DNA of 14,227 bases from JBEKTY01 sp049515555. GTDB taxonomy: Bacteria; Planctomycetota; Planctomycetia; Pirellulales; Thermoguttaceae. The stretch is from contig JBEKTY010000188.1 of assembly GCA_049515555.1 (NCBI GenBank), forward strand, positions 1 through 14,227, read 5' to 3'. Position numbers and translations under genes: made by a program. Shown here piece by piece: positions 1-6,828 of the stretch. Position 1 is the stretch's first letter. Each line of letters starts with the position of its first letter. The notes beneath the pieces were generated by a model. It saw only the letters and a program-made list of their open reading frames with translations, made no database searches and was not told the DNA's origin.

Positions 1-254
1 CAAGATTTCCTTTGAAGGACGTTCCATGCCCTCCTCCTTGCTCCAGGTATCCAGCGTTTGATCCGCGCAAGATGCCAAGTAGCAAGGAGTTGTGCAATAC
101 CAAGATCTTCACAGCAGTAGTCTCCCGACCCCGCCGCCGCCCGACCGAAGGTCTCCGGGGCTCGGGAGACCTTCGGTCGGCGGTGTGGCTCGGTCGGAGA
201 CCGGCCACAACGCGGGAAAAATTCACGAGCTTTGCGTGTGCCGCCTGCAATCTG
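1..254. other. non-coding stretch beyond the 3' end of the TlpA-like gene
   Basis: I see no convincing coding sequence here. The open frames crossing it are antisense to the TlpA-like gene or lack protein-like composition. It holds the strong hairpin described separately (141-180), a further GGTCGGAGACCGG-type imperfect palindrome near 191-204, and a 9-bp inverted repeat (CTCCTTGCT at 34-42 with its complement at 81-89, 38-nt loop). The last could be chance. Confidence 0.5.
141..180. repeat. perfect 16-bp inverted repeat (hairpin) downstream of the TlpA-like gene
   Basis: The arm CCGACCGAAGGTCTCC at 141-156 is exactly complementary to 165-180, leaving an 8-nt loop. Three more pairs (137-139 with 181-183) form past a one-base bulge. 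It lies about 75 nt beyond the stop codon of the minus-strand TlpA-like gene, where a terminator or mRNA-stabilising hairpin would sit. No T-run follows on either strand, so it is not a classical intrinsic terminator. A repetitive extragenic palindrome is the main alternative. Confidence 0.6.
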
Positions 255-2120
255 CTATTGAACCAGCTTCTTCAGTTCCGGCTCGATCTCGGCCGTCTGA
301 ATGTTGCGGTTGACCACCCTGCCCTGCCGATCGACCAGGATCATGGTGGGCACGGTAATGATCCCCAGGGCGTCGGCCAGGCGGCTTTCGGGCCCGCCCT
401 CCTCGAAGATTTGCGGCCAGGAGACCGCGTTGTCGGCCAGATAGGACCCCAGCTCGCGGGGGTTCGTGTCCAGGCTCACCCCCAGCACCGTAAAGTCCTT
501 GCCATACTTGGCGGCAAGCTGTTTCAGGGCCGGAAGATCGTTCTTGGCAGGCGTGCACCAGGTGGCCCAGTACTGAATCAGTACGACCTTGCCGCGATAG
601 TCGGCCAGATCGATGGTCCCGCCGGTCAGGCCCTTGCCGCTAAGGCTGATGGGCTTGCCGACAGAGTCGAGCCGCATGGCGGCCCCGGCCGCCTTCTTGG
701 CCTGCGACGAGCCGGGGAAGTCGTGGGCGATCCGTTCGTAGCATTTCTTCGCCTCATCCTCCTGGCCGGCCCATTCGTGGGCAATGCCCAACTGCAGCAT
801 GGCCTCGGCCGCGTCGGGGCTGGCCGGATAGTCCGTAATATACTGTTCGAGGCTCTTCAGCCACTCGGCCTGGATTTTCGCCGGGTCGGCCTTGGGGGCG
901 GAAATGCCCCGCGCGTAAGCCGCCGTCAACTGGCGGATCCTCACGTACGCGGCCAGGTTAGTGTCGCCCGACCCCTGACGGACCTTCTCCCACAGCGACT
1001 CCAGACGCTTCTCCCCGTCCGCCGACTTGCCGGATTGAACCGCCGCGCTCAGGGTATCGGCCAACTGCCGGTACCACAAGGCCCGGTCCTCGGGGGTGCG
1101 GGCCTGCTCGGCGATCCGCTCGATCACGTCGGCCCGCCGCGGATCGGCCGGATCGAGCTTCTCCAGCTCGGCAATGCCTTTCTGGGTCTCGTCGCTGGGC
1201 GGGGCGCCAGCCGTCAGGGCGCGATTGGCTGCCAGGGCCTGGAAGAAGAAGCCGCCGCCCGCCGCTTCCGCCTGGGCGTCGCCGCCCAGCGACGGCGCGT
1301 CGATCGCCTTCCACACGCTGCCAACCTGCACCAACGTGCCGATCGGCATCTGGCTGTGCTGCTGGCCGTTCTGGACGATCGCCACGACGTTCTCGTAGAC
1401 TTGCAGGTCTTTCGTCGAGCCGTCGGTGCCCGCCGGGACCGTGCCCGGCCGGCCCCCGCTGAACTGCAACCACTTGCTCTCGGCGGTGATTGCCTTCTGT
1501 GACTGGGCCAGGGCCTTGAAATCCGCCGCGGCCTTGGCGATCTTCGCCGCCACGGCATCGGCCTTGACTTTGCCTAATCCCAGCAAGGGCAACTCCTCGG
1601 CCGTCAGCAGCACCCGCTGGAATCGGCCGGCGTCGCGCTGGACCAGGGCGGCAACGATTTCCGCCGTCACTTCCTCCGCCGAGATGACCCTCCAGGCATC
1701 GAGCTTCCCGCTCCCCGCGCTATCCAATCCCCAACGGCTCCCCCCGCTGTGGAACCAACGGAACTGGTCCGCCTTGCCGCTGAACTTGGAATCGATGTCG
1801 CGGTAGACCTCTACGCCGTCCTTGTAATAACTCCACTGGTCTACGACGTTGTCGCCGTTGGTGTCCAGGAACTTCCGCAAAGTAACCCCTTCCGGAGTCT
1901 CGACAACCCAGCCCACGTGGCCATCGATCTTCTTGGCGATGATCTTGCACTTGGCCGCCTCCTCCGGACTGGGACGATCGCAGTCAACCCCATCCTGAGT
2001 CGGGGTCAGCTTGAGGGCCTGCTCGGCCGACGGAGCCCCCACCGCAGCAGGGACCAGCGAGAGAATTATCACAAGGATCGCAGGCATAACGGTCAAAGCA
2101 ACACGGATTGGACATCGCAT
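255..2120 (-). CDS. exported TlpA-like thioredoxin-fold protein with TPR-like region, missing the resolving cysteine
   Basis: The product is 621 aa from the ATG at 2120. That start is preceded by GGAAGGA at 2128-2134 (7-nt spacing) and opens a signal peptide (hydrophobic to about residue 27, AVG-AP cleavage region); an in-frame TTG at 2159 lacks these supports. After the signal come three short acidic repeats at residues 86-96, 108-122 and 133-143, of the form D-x-N/D-x-x-G-x-x-D-x-W, possibly calcium-binding. A long helical region follows, then a TPR-like segment around residues 390-455. A C-terminal TlpA/AhpC-type thioredoxin domain covers about 480-621. Its active site reads W-C522-T-P-A525, so the second cysteine of the usual CxxC is alanine; the cis-proline loop (TVPT) is kept. 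Members of this family reduce disulfides on the outer face of the inner membrane. With a single cysteine this one cannot perform the normal dithiol cycle, so a monothiol, structural or thiol-trapping role is inferred. It appears monocistronic. Confidence 0.85.
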   Translation of the reverse strand: MRCPIRVALTVMPAILVIILSLVPAAVGAPSAEQALKLTPTQDGVDCDRPSPEEAAKCKIIAKKIDGHVGWVVETPEGVTLRKFLDTNGDNVVDQWSYYKDGVEVYRDIDSKFSGKADQFRWFHSGGSRWGLDSAGSGKLDAWRVISAEEVTAEIVAALVQRDAGRFQRVLLTAEELPLLGLGKVKADAVAAKIAKAAADFKALAQSQKAITAESKWLQFSGGRPGTVPAGTDGSTKDLQVYENVVAIVQNGQQHSQMPIGTLVQVGSVWKAIDAPSLGGDAQAEAAGGGFFFQALAANRALTAGAPPSDETQKGIAELEKLDPADPRRADVIERIAEQARTPEDRALWYRQLADTLSAAVQSGKSADGEKRLESLWEKVRQGSGDTNLAAYVRIRQLTAAYARGISAPKADPAKIQAEWLKSLEQYITDYPASPDAAEAMLQLGIAHEWAGQEDEAKKCYERIAHDFPGSSQAKKAAGAAMRLDSVGKPISLSGKGLTGGTIDLADYRGKVVLIQYWATWCTPAKNDLPALKQLAAKYGKDFTVLGVSLDTNPRELGSYLADNAVSWPQIFEEGGPESRLADALGIITVPTMILVDRQGRVVNRNIQTAEIEPELKKLVQ

Positions 2121-2127
2121 AAGACGA

Positions 2128-2134
2128 TCCTTCC
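2128..2134 (-). promoter_or_regulatory. ribosome binding site of the TlpA-like gene
   Basis: GGAAGGA on the minus strand lies 7 nt before the ATG at 2120. It decides that start over the TTG 13 codons upstream and places the signal peptide at the N-terminus. Confidence 0.55.
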
Positions 2135-2159
2135 CGATCTGGCTGGGGGACTTGCGCAA

Positions 2160-2323
2160 GACTCAATAGTCTTTCGGCGCCCGGCCGGCCGGCACATCAT
2201 TCGGTTAGCCCGATTTTGTCGATTGGGCGGAATATAGCTAGAATAGCGGGGATAGGATGTCAGGCCGGCCCGCCGGATCGGTGTTAGACGACCGGTACCA
2301 TTTGTGCGGAGCAGCACCCGAAA
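2160..2323. other. intergenic region between the TlpA-like gene and the XRE gene
   Basis: No gene is visible. The segment should hold the promoter for the minus-strand TlpA-like gene, but I cannot identify it securely. The AT-rich spot GAATATAGCTAGAATA (2230-2245) could provide a -10 element on either strand. On the plus strand TTGTCG (2216-2221), 17 nt and TAGAAT (2239-2244) resemble a sigma-70 promoter, but it would read into the antisense of the XRE gene. Confidence 0.3.
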
Positions 2324-2674
2324 TCAGATTCCTCCCCGTTTCGACGCCCCCCGTTTCGACTCCGGCCGCTTCCGTTTCAGTGCGGCCTCGATCCGTTCGA
2401 TCGTCCGCACGTTGGGCTTGTGCTTGCCGGATTCCAGGCGGGAAAGCGTCTCTTGACGAATCCCCGCCAGTTTGGCCAATTGAGCCTGAGTCAGACCACG
2501 TTCTCGCCGCTCACGAATGATGTCCCTGGCAATCGAAGCGTGAAGGAATGGCAACGCTTCACACGTGCCGTCCTCGCTGATCGGCGGGAAGTCCGGTCCT
2601 TCGATGGCTGCAAGTTCGGCCTCGGGGATCAGAACAAACCGAGTGCCCATGATGTCGATGGTTGTTCTACCCAT
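2324..2674 (-). CDS. XRE-family helix-turn-helix protein (orphan antitoxin-like regulator)
   Basis: The product is 116 aa from the ATG at 2674, preceded by AGGGA 8 nt upstream; a TTG at 2704 would add ten doubtful residues. The N-terminal 40 residues (MGRTTIDIMGTRFVLIPEAE onward) resemble the beta-strand start found in many HigA/RelB-like antitoxins. A Cro/C1-type HTH follows at about residues 47-100, with the typical LTQAQLAKLAGI and ETLSRLESGKHKP helices. The C-terminus is basic and includes a tandem SKRGA/SKRGG repeat, coded by a 15-bp direct repeat. No toxin gene is adjacent: upstream lies the IS3 scar and downstream an empty intergenic region. It may therefore be an orphan antitoxin left after rearrangement or a stand-alone repressor. 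The HTH family call is firm; the antitoxin role is an inference. Confidence 0.8.
   Translation of the reverse strand: MGRTTIDIMGTRFVLIPEAELAAIEGPDFPPISEDGTCEALPFLHASIARDIIRERRERGLTQAQLAKLAGIRQETLSRLESGKHKPNVRTIERIEAALKRKRPESKRGASKRGGI
2334..2360. repeat. tandem 15-bp repeat containing CCCCGTTTCGAC
   Basis: CCCCGTTTCGAC occurs at 2334-2345 and again at 2349-2360, in step with the codons of the XRE gene's 3' end. Related copies without the GAC lie on the other side of the gene (2715-2722 and 2746-2754). Confidence 0.65.
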
Positions 2675-2714
2675 AGAATCTGTCCCTGTGCCCAGGCCGA
2701 ACAACTAAGTGCGT

Positions 2715-2754
2715 CCCCGTTCCAGCTCTCGGCCGTTTGGGCCGCCCCCGTTTC
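2715..2754. repeat. two further CCCCGTT(T)C motif copies between the XRE gene and the IS3 remnant
   Basis: CCCCGTTC at 2715-2722 and CCCCGTTTC at 2746-2754 share the core of the tandem repeat at the other end of the XRE gene and have the same orientation. Motifs of this size could occur by chance, but four copies within about 420 bp around one small gene suggest dispersed palindrome-type repeat debris. Confidence 0.4.
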
Positions 2755-2766
2755 TTGTACCAGGTG

Positions 2767-2991
2767 TTATGAGAGTTGGGTTTGGGAAACAGGTAAAGGG
2801 TTGAATCCAGGGGTTCGGCTGTGCGGCCGCCGATGATTGTACTCTAACCGATACCGCGTGCCATAGGTCCGCGCCTCGGGAAGGTTCTCCCATTCCTCCC
2901 GGGCGAGCAGTTCGTCTCGGAAGCGGCTGTTGAACGACTCCGCGTAGCCGTTCTCCCACGGGCTGCCCGGCTCGATGTACAGGGTCTCCAC
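2767..2991 (-). pseudogene. IS3-family transposase (OrfB) C-terminal remnant
   Basis: On the minus strand this encodes an IS3-type integrase-core end: ETLYIEPGSPWENGYAES, then FNSRFRDELL, a glutamate-rich helix, and YNHRRPHS near the end. The PGSPWENGYAE segment includes the last catalytic glutamate of the DDE triad. Everything before it, including both aspartates, is absent, so the element cannot transpose. The GYRTP region normally following RPHS also looks shortened (RPHS-RTPGF), and no clear terminal inverted repeat is visible. The open frame continues to a GTG at 3054, but those first 20 or so codons are antisense to a tyrosine-recombinase remnant, so the real IS3 homology starts near 2983-2991. 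It is a footprint of a past insertion followed by deletion or recombination. Confidence 0.8.
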
Positions 2992-3171
2992 ACCTTTGAG
3001 ACCATCGGCGGCGAATCTCGCGACCAGGTAGCGGTTGATGCCATAATGGGACACTCACGCGACAACATGGCCAGTGTGTACCGCGAGCGGATTGGCGATG
3101 ATCGCCTTCGTGCGGTTGTAGAGCACGTGCGAAAGTGGCTGAAGGGAAAGTCGACGAGAACGACACGGTAG
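2989..3171 (+). pseudogene. tyrosine recombinase (phage-type integrase) C-terminal remnant
   Basis: An uninterrupted plus-strand frame of 60 codons ends at TAG 3169-3171. It begins with HTFETIGGESRDQVAVDAIM and continues with GHSRDNMASVYRERI and a basic helical tail (RLRAVVEHVRKWL). This is the C-terminal end of a lambda-integrase-type recombinase. HTFET follows the position of the second catalytic arginine, GH (His at 3052-3054) is the H/W-site residue, and the tyrosine at 3079-3081 lies nine residues after it, where the nucleophile belongs. The catalytic arginines and the whole DNA-binding domain are lost at the junction with the IS3 remnant. There is no start codon or RBS of its own, so it should be inactive. 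It indicates that an integrated element once lay here. Confidence 0.75.
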
Positions 3172-3251
3172 TCAGCGAGACGACGCGTTCGCTCGTAAGG
3201 GCCCCGCTGCGGGATGAGCCAGAGCGTGTTCTATAAGCCGACGTCCGCTCG

Positions 3252-3280
3252 TTGACGGGGCCTGAGCCCAAGGTTACGCT
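3252..3280 (+). promoter_or_regulatory. candidate sigma-70 promoter of the secreted-protein operon
   Basis: TTGACG (3252-3257) is followed by a 17-nt spacer and TACGCT (3275-3280). The -35 matches five of six consensus bases and the -10 three of six. It would give a leader of about 60 nt before the ATG at 3348. This is position plus motif only. Confidence 0.3.
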
Positions 3281-3335
3281 GTCCGGAAGTCGCCGTTCGC
3301 GCACGACATCCCGCCACAACAGGCAGGATAACCCT

Positions 3336-3340
3336 GGGAG
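3336..3340 (+). promoter_or_regulatory. ribosome binding site deciding the start of the MBL/FG-GAP gene
   Basis: GGGAG with 7-nt spacing to the ATG at 3348. The open frame extends upstream to 3252 without RBS support, and an internal ATG at 3399 has only a weak one. Confidence 0.5.
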
Positions 3341-3347
3341 TTTACTC

Positions 3348-6300
3348 ATGAAGGCCGCGACACCCGAGAATCGTTTTCCGGGAAGCCCGGCTTGGAAAAT
3401 GACAAAACCTACTGCTGCAGCCGGATGGTTCCGTCGAGCCGTACTTCTCACCTGGGCAGCGGCCGTGCCTGCGATGCTCGTTGCCTCCGCGCCGGCCGAG
3501 CAATCCAAGGCTCCCGCCTGGGATGTGCGCGGTGTGGGCATGCTGCCGTGGCAAGGGGTAACGTGCCTGAACGTAGGCTCGGACGGCCGCGTTGCGGTCG
3601 GCACCATTGCCCCTTCGGGCGACCCCAACGTGCTGCTGCTCGACTCGACGGGAAGACTGGTGGGCTCGTGGGCCGTCGGCCAGCGATGGATTCAAGATGC
3701 CGTCCTGGCCGGCGACGGCCGCAAGGTGTTCGCCACATGCACCATGCCGGAAGGCCGCGCCAGCGATGCCCCGACTGCTTTCCTTTGTGCGGAGAAGGTT
3801 GAGAAAGTCGGCGTTGCGCTCGGCGAGTACGATTATCCGTGGACGGCATTCCACTATGGCGACCACTCGAATCACTCCGGTACGGTCCTTCGCCCATTCT
3901 CGGGAGGGGCCGTGGGGGTATGGCGAAACCAAGTGTGCTGGCTGAAGGTGGATCGATCGGCCGCGGCCGCCAGCGCTGCGGTGCAACTGCCGGAAAACGC
4001 GGTGACCGTCTCCCTGGCCGTTGCCCCCAACGGCGAAGCAGTGCTGGGTTGCGCCGCGCCATTAGGCACAGCCGGCCAGCCCCAGGCGAATCTCTTCCTA
4101 CTGGCGCCGGGCGAGAAACAGCCGCGCTGGACTCGTACCGCAAAACCTCGCACCGCCGAATTGCAGAAACCGGGGCCCGGCATCTACGGCACGCCGCGAG
4201 GCAACGACGGCGCAAAACACGAAGTACCACAGGAGGACGTCGAGATCCGGGCTCCCTTGTCGCTGACGGTCGACGCGGACGCAACGGGCGCCGTGCGGCG
4301 GGTCGCGACGGCAGACTATGCCGGCTGGCAGCGATGGATGCACGATCCGGCCGACATCGGGCGGAGAAGCTCCACGCGGTTCTTGCCGACGCGCCCCGCG
4401 GTTTCGGTCTATGACCGCAACGGAAAACTCGTGCGCGAGTTTGCCCCGGACCTGTTCGACCGGCCGCTTTGGGTCGATTTGCAGTTCCTCCCCGGCGGGC
4501 AGCAGCTTGTGGCCTATCCGCATCATTGGCTGTCTCGCGGTCTGGGTGGCCAGTCGTTTCTGCCCGCCGACGACCGCGCCAGCAGCGTGTACTTGTTGGA
4601 CGTCGGTAGCGGTCGTGCCCAGCGCGTGGACCTGCCCGGCGCCGTGGCCGACGCCGCGGTGTGCGCCGACGCAGTAACGGTAAGCTGCTGGAATGGCCTC
4701 ATCTACCGTTTGACGGCTGAACATTGGCCCAGCGGGCGGCCTCCGGTCGGCGTCGAGGCCGGCGGGCCCTGCCTGCTGGCGGCGGCCTCCGACGGCTCCC
4801 GATTGATCGCCGCCACCAGCGGCGGCGTGGTGCGGGCCCTCGACCGGCAGCTACGAGAACTGTGGCGTGCCGATCTGAACCAACTCGTCCCCCACGCCGA
4901 AAAACCTTGGATTGCCAACGCAGCCGCCCAGGAGGTCGTGCCGGGGCTTTGGAGTCTGCCAGGCGGCCGCGTCGATAGCGATGCGTGCGCGCAATACGTA
5001 GTCCAGGCCCCCCACGGATTGATTCTCATCGAGGCGCACAGCGGGCTGTCTTTCGAGCGCGAATGGGCCGCGATCCAAAAGGCCGGCCTCGACCCGCGGC
5101 AAGTACTCTATGTGCTGTTGACGCACGAGCACGGCGACCACGCCCCCGGCGCCTACCTCTGGCGACTCGCCTGCGGCGCCCAGGTCGTCGCAAGCGACGC
5201 GACCGCCTACTCGCTCCAGCATCATGTTCCCGTGGGCACCGGCTACGGATTCAGTCCGCCCGTGCCGACCGACATGAAGATCACCGAAGAGGCGGACCTG
5301 GATCTGGCGGGGCTGAAGGTCCGGGCCGTGCAACTGCCAGGCCACACGCCGGGCTCGATGGGATGGGCGCTGGAGAAGAGTGGAAAGCGGTTCATCGCGA
5401 CCGGCGACCTCATCATGTCCCGCGGGGTTTTGGGCTTCTTCGGCAGCGTGGGAGCCAGTGCGCCCGATACGCTGGCCAGCCTGCGCAAGCTGGAGGCCAT
5501 GAAGGCCGACAGGATCCTCGGCGGCCATTGCTCGGGCACGTCGGCCGAGATGGTCGATGCCGGCATTGACGTGGGCCGCCACGTCGGCTGGGGCCTGATG
5601 CCGCCGGAGGCGCCCGATCCCCTGTTCCGCATTGCGCAGAAGAACGTGCTGGTGACGGCGTTCGCTTGCGACGCCTTGGCGGGCGATTTCGGCGACCTGG
5701 ACGGCGACGGCCGGCCCGACGTAGTGGTCGTCTCGCCGCGCGACGGCAGAGCGGTGGTGCGGGCCTTCTTGAACAAGGGCAGACGTTTCGACGCGATGAA
5801 GGCGGATTGGGAAATCCCCCTGCCAGGCATCCCCCTTGCCGCCACGACCATGGCCAAGATTCGTCTCTGCCCGCTCAGCGGCGGCCGTTATCCCGACATC
5901 CTCGTGTCCGGAGGAAACGCGGCAGTGCTCGTCTCGCGCGGCCGTCCCGGCCTGTACGACACGTACACGATGGACAGCTACGACGTGCAACAACTCCGCG
6001 CCGTGGACATCGAGGGCAACGGCCGCCCCCAGTGGTTGGCAGCCTGGCGATTCTCGGGCGTCCGGCCCCTTGTGCCGCAAAAGGACGGACGCCTGGTGGG
6101 AGGCGATTTGGAACCGCGGCTGTCCGGCCCTTATATCGATTTCCGCGAACTCGACCTCAACGGCGACGGCCGCCGCGACCTGATCTCCAGCTATGGAGAC
6201 GTGTGGCTCCGCGGACTCGACGGCCGTCTGCCCAGGGCGCCGACCCAGCGGCTTATCCAGGCCGCGCCCAACGAGTGGTGCTACTTTGCCGTCGGCGACT

Positions 6301-6794
6301 TCAACGGCGACCACAGGCCCGACGTCGTGCTCGTGAGCAATCGAACCGATGGCGCGGACGGCTGCAAAGCGGCCCGGATCTTCTACAACACGGGGCGCGT
6401 CGATCGCCCGTTCGATGAGAAGCCTGACACCGTGATCAAGGCGGACTCCGGGTTTCCCTATGTTCGCGACGCCCCGACCGTGGCCGACTTCAACGGCGAC
6501 GGGATCGACGACCTGGTGATCGGCATGGGGGAGGACAACCAAGTGCGGATCTACCTCGGCGGTCCGGCAGGGCTGGACAACAAGCGAGTGGAGACCATCC
6601 CATTGGATTACCGCCTGCACTATGAACACGCCGTTTACGTGGCTGACTTCAACGGCGACGGCCGGATGGACCTTGCTGTTTTCGGCTACACCAACACGGG
6701 CATTGGCGCCCATGGTCCGAACGCCGTGTATATCTGGATCGCGCCCGCAGGTCATCCGGCGCAACCAAGCGGCAACAAAGCCAAGGAGAAGTAA
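3348..6794 (+). CDS. exported beta-propeller / metallo-beta-lactamase / FG-GAP repeat fusion protein
   Basis: The product is 1148 aa. A signal sequence lies at about residues 25-53 (FRRAVLLTWAAAVPAMLVAS, then APA-E); the paired arginines leave Tat export possible. About residues 55-555 look like a WD40/PQQ-type beta-propeller. Next is a complete metallo-beta-lactamase fold: T592-H-E-H-G-D-H598, H666 in LPGHTPGS, D687 in TGDLIM and H727 in GGHCSG, so all ligands for a two-metal site are present. The C-terminal third carries integrin-like FG-GAP/VCBS units with D-x-N/D-G-D-G loops near residues 782, 936, 981, 1045 and 1098, typical of calcium-binding propellers. The MBL family hydrolyses esters, thioesters, lactams or phosphodiesters; the substrate cannot be read here. 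It is the first gene of the operon, and the next starts 34 bp downstream. The fusion of two propellers around an MBL enzyme suggests a secreted hydrolase held on a surface or polymer; that role is inferred. Confidence 0.88.
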   Translation: MKAATPENRFPGSPAWKMTKPTAAAGWFRRAVLLTWAAAVPAMLVASAPAEQSKAPAWDVRGVGMLPWQGVTCLNVGSDGRVAVGTIAPSGDPNVLLLDSTGRLVGSWAVGQRWIQDAVLAGDGRKVFATCTMPEGRASDAPTAFLCAEKVEKVGVALGEYDYPWTAFHYGDHSNHSGTVLRPFSGGAVGVWRNQVCWLKVDRSAAAASAAVQLPENAVTVSLAVAPNGEAVLGCAAPLGTAGQPQANLFLLAPGEKQPRWTRTAKPRTAELQKPGPGIYGTPRGNDGAKHEVPQEDVEIRAPLSLTVDADATGAVRRVATADYAGWQRWMHDPADIGRRSSTRFLPTRPAVSVYDRNGKLVREFAPDLFDRPLWVDLQFLPGGQQLVAYPHHWLSRGLGGQSFLPADDRASSVYLLDVGSGRAQRVDLPGAVADAAVCADAVTVSCWNGLIYRLTAEHWPSGRPPVGVEAGGPCLLAAASDGSRLIAATSGGVVRALDRQLRELWRADLNQLVPHAEKPWIANAAAQEVVPGLWSLPGGRVDSDACAQYVVQAPHGLILIEAHSGLSFEREWAAIQKAGLDPRQVLYVLLTHEHGDHAPGAYLWRLACGAQVVASDATAYSLQHHVPVGTGYGFSPPVPTDMKITEEADLDLAGLKVRAVQLPGHTPGSMGWALEKSGKRFIATGDLIMSRGVLGFFGSVGASAPDTLASLRKLEAMKADRILGGHCSGTSAEMVDAGIDVGRHVGWGLMPPEAPDPLFRIAQKNVLVTAFACDALAGDFGDLDGDGRPDVVVVSPRDGRAVVRAFLNKGRRFDAMKADWEIPLPGIPLAATTMAKIRLCPLSGGRYPDILVSGGNAAVLVSRGRPGLYDTYTMDSYDVQQLRAVDIEGNGRPQWLAAWRFSGVRPLVPQKDGRLVGGDLEPRLSGPYIDFRELDLNGDGRRDLISSYGDVWLRGLDGRLPRAPTQRLIQAAPNEWCYFAVGDFNGDHRPDVVLVSNRTDGADGCKAARIFYNTGRVDRPFDEKPDTVIKADSGFPYVRDAPTVADFNGDGIDDLVIGMGEDNQVRIYLGGPAGLDNKRVETIPLDYRLHYEHAVYVADFNGDGRMDLAVFGYTNTGIGAHGPNAVYIWIAPAGHPAQPSGNKAKEK

Positions 6795-6813
6795 TCATCT
6801 GGTCCCGTTCTTG

Positions 6814-6819
6814 AAAGGA
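6814..6819 (+). promoter_or_regulatory. ribosome binding site of the CBM9-like/NHL gene
   Basis: AAAGGA lies 9 nt before the ATG at 6829. It decides this start: the frame is open back to 6622 inside the upstream gene, but the signal peptide begins at 6829. Confidence 0.55.
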
Positions 6820-6828
6820 ACCCCCTCG

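Larger units (their letters stand above)
3172..3347. other. leader region of the secreted-protein operon
   Basis: This is non-coding sequence between the integrase remnant and the first operon gene. It contains two related stretches (around 3180-3200 and 3239-3260, sharing CGACG, CGCTCGT and a G-rich end), the promoter candidate and the SD sequence listed separately. Confidence 0.4.

Noticed and set aside
34..89. 9-bp inverted repeat with 38-nt loop
   Set aside because: It is too short and widely spaced to separate from chance, and no associated gene or element is visible.
12..1502. 496-aa plus-strand open frame
   Set aside because: It is antisense to the TlpA-like gene, with L/G/R-rich low-information sequence and no motif.
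2216..2244. plus-strand TTGTCG-17-TAGAAT promoter
   Set aside because: It would transcribe the antisense of the XRE gene into the IS scar with no gene to express. The match may be fortuitous in the only AT-rich patch.
2705..3628. 307-aa minus-strand open frame
   Set aside because: It runs across the IS3 and integrase remnants and the start of the MBL gene in a frame matching neither, with Arg/Ser-rich shadow composition.
4851..6764. 637-aa antisense open frame on the minus strand
   Set aside because: It lies wholly opposite the MBL/FG-GAP gene, whose motifs are unmistakable. Its composition (V/A/H/G-rich) is typical of the complement of a GC-rich gene and it has no recognisable domain.
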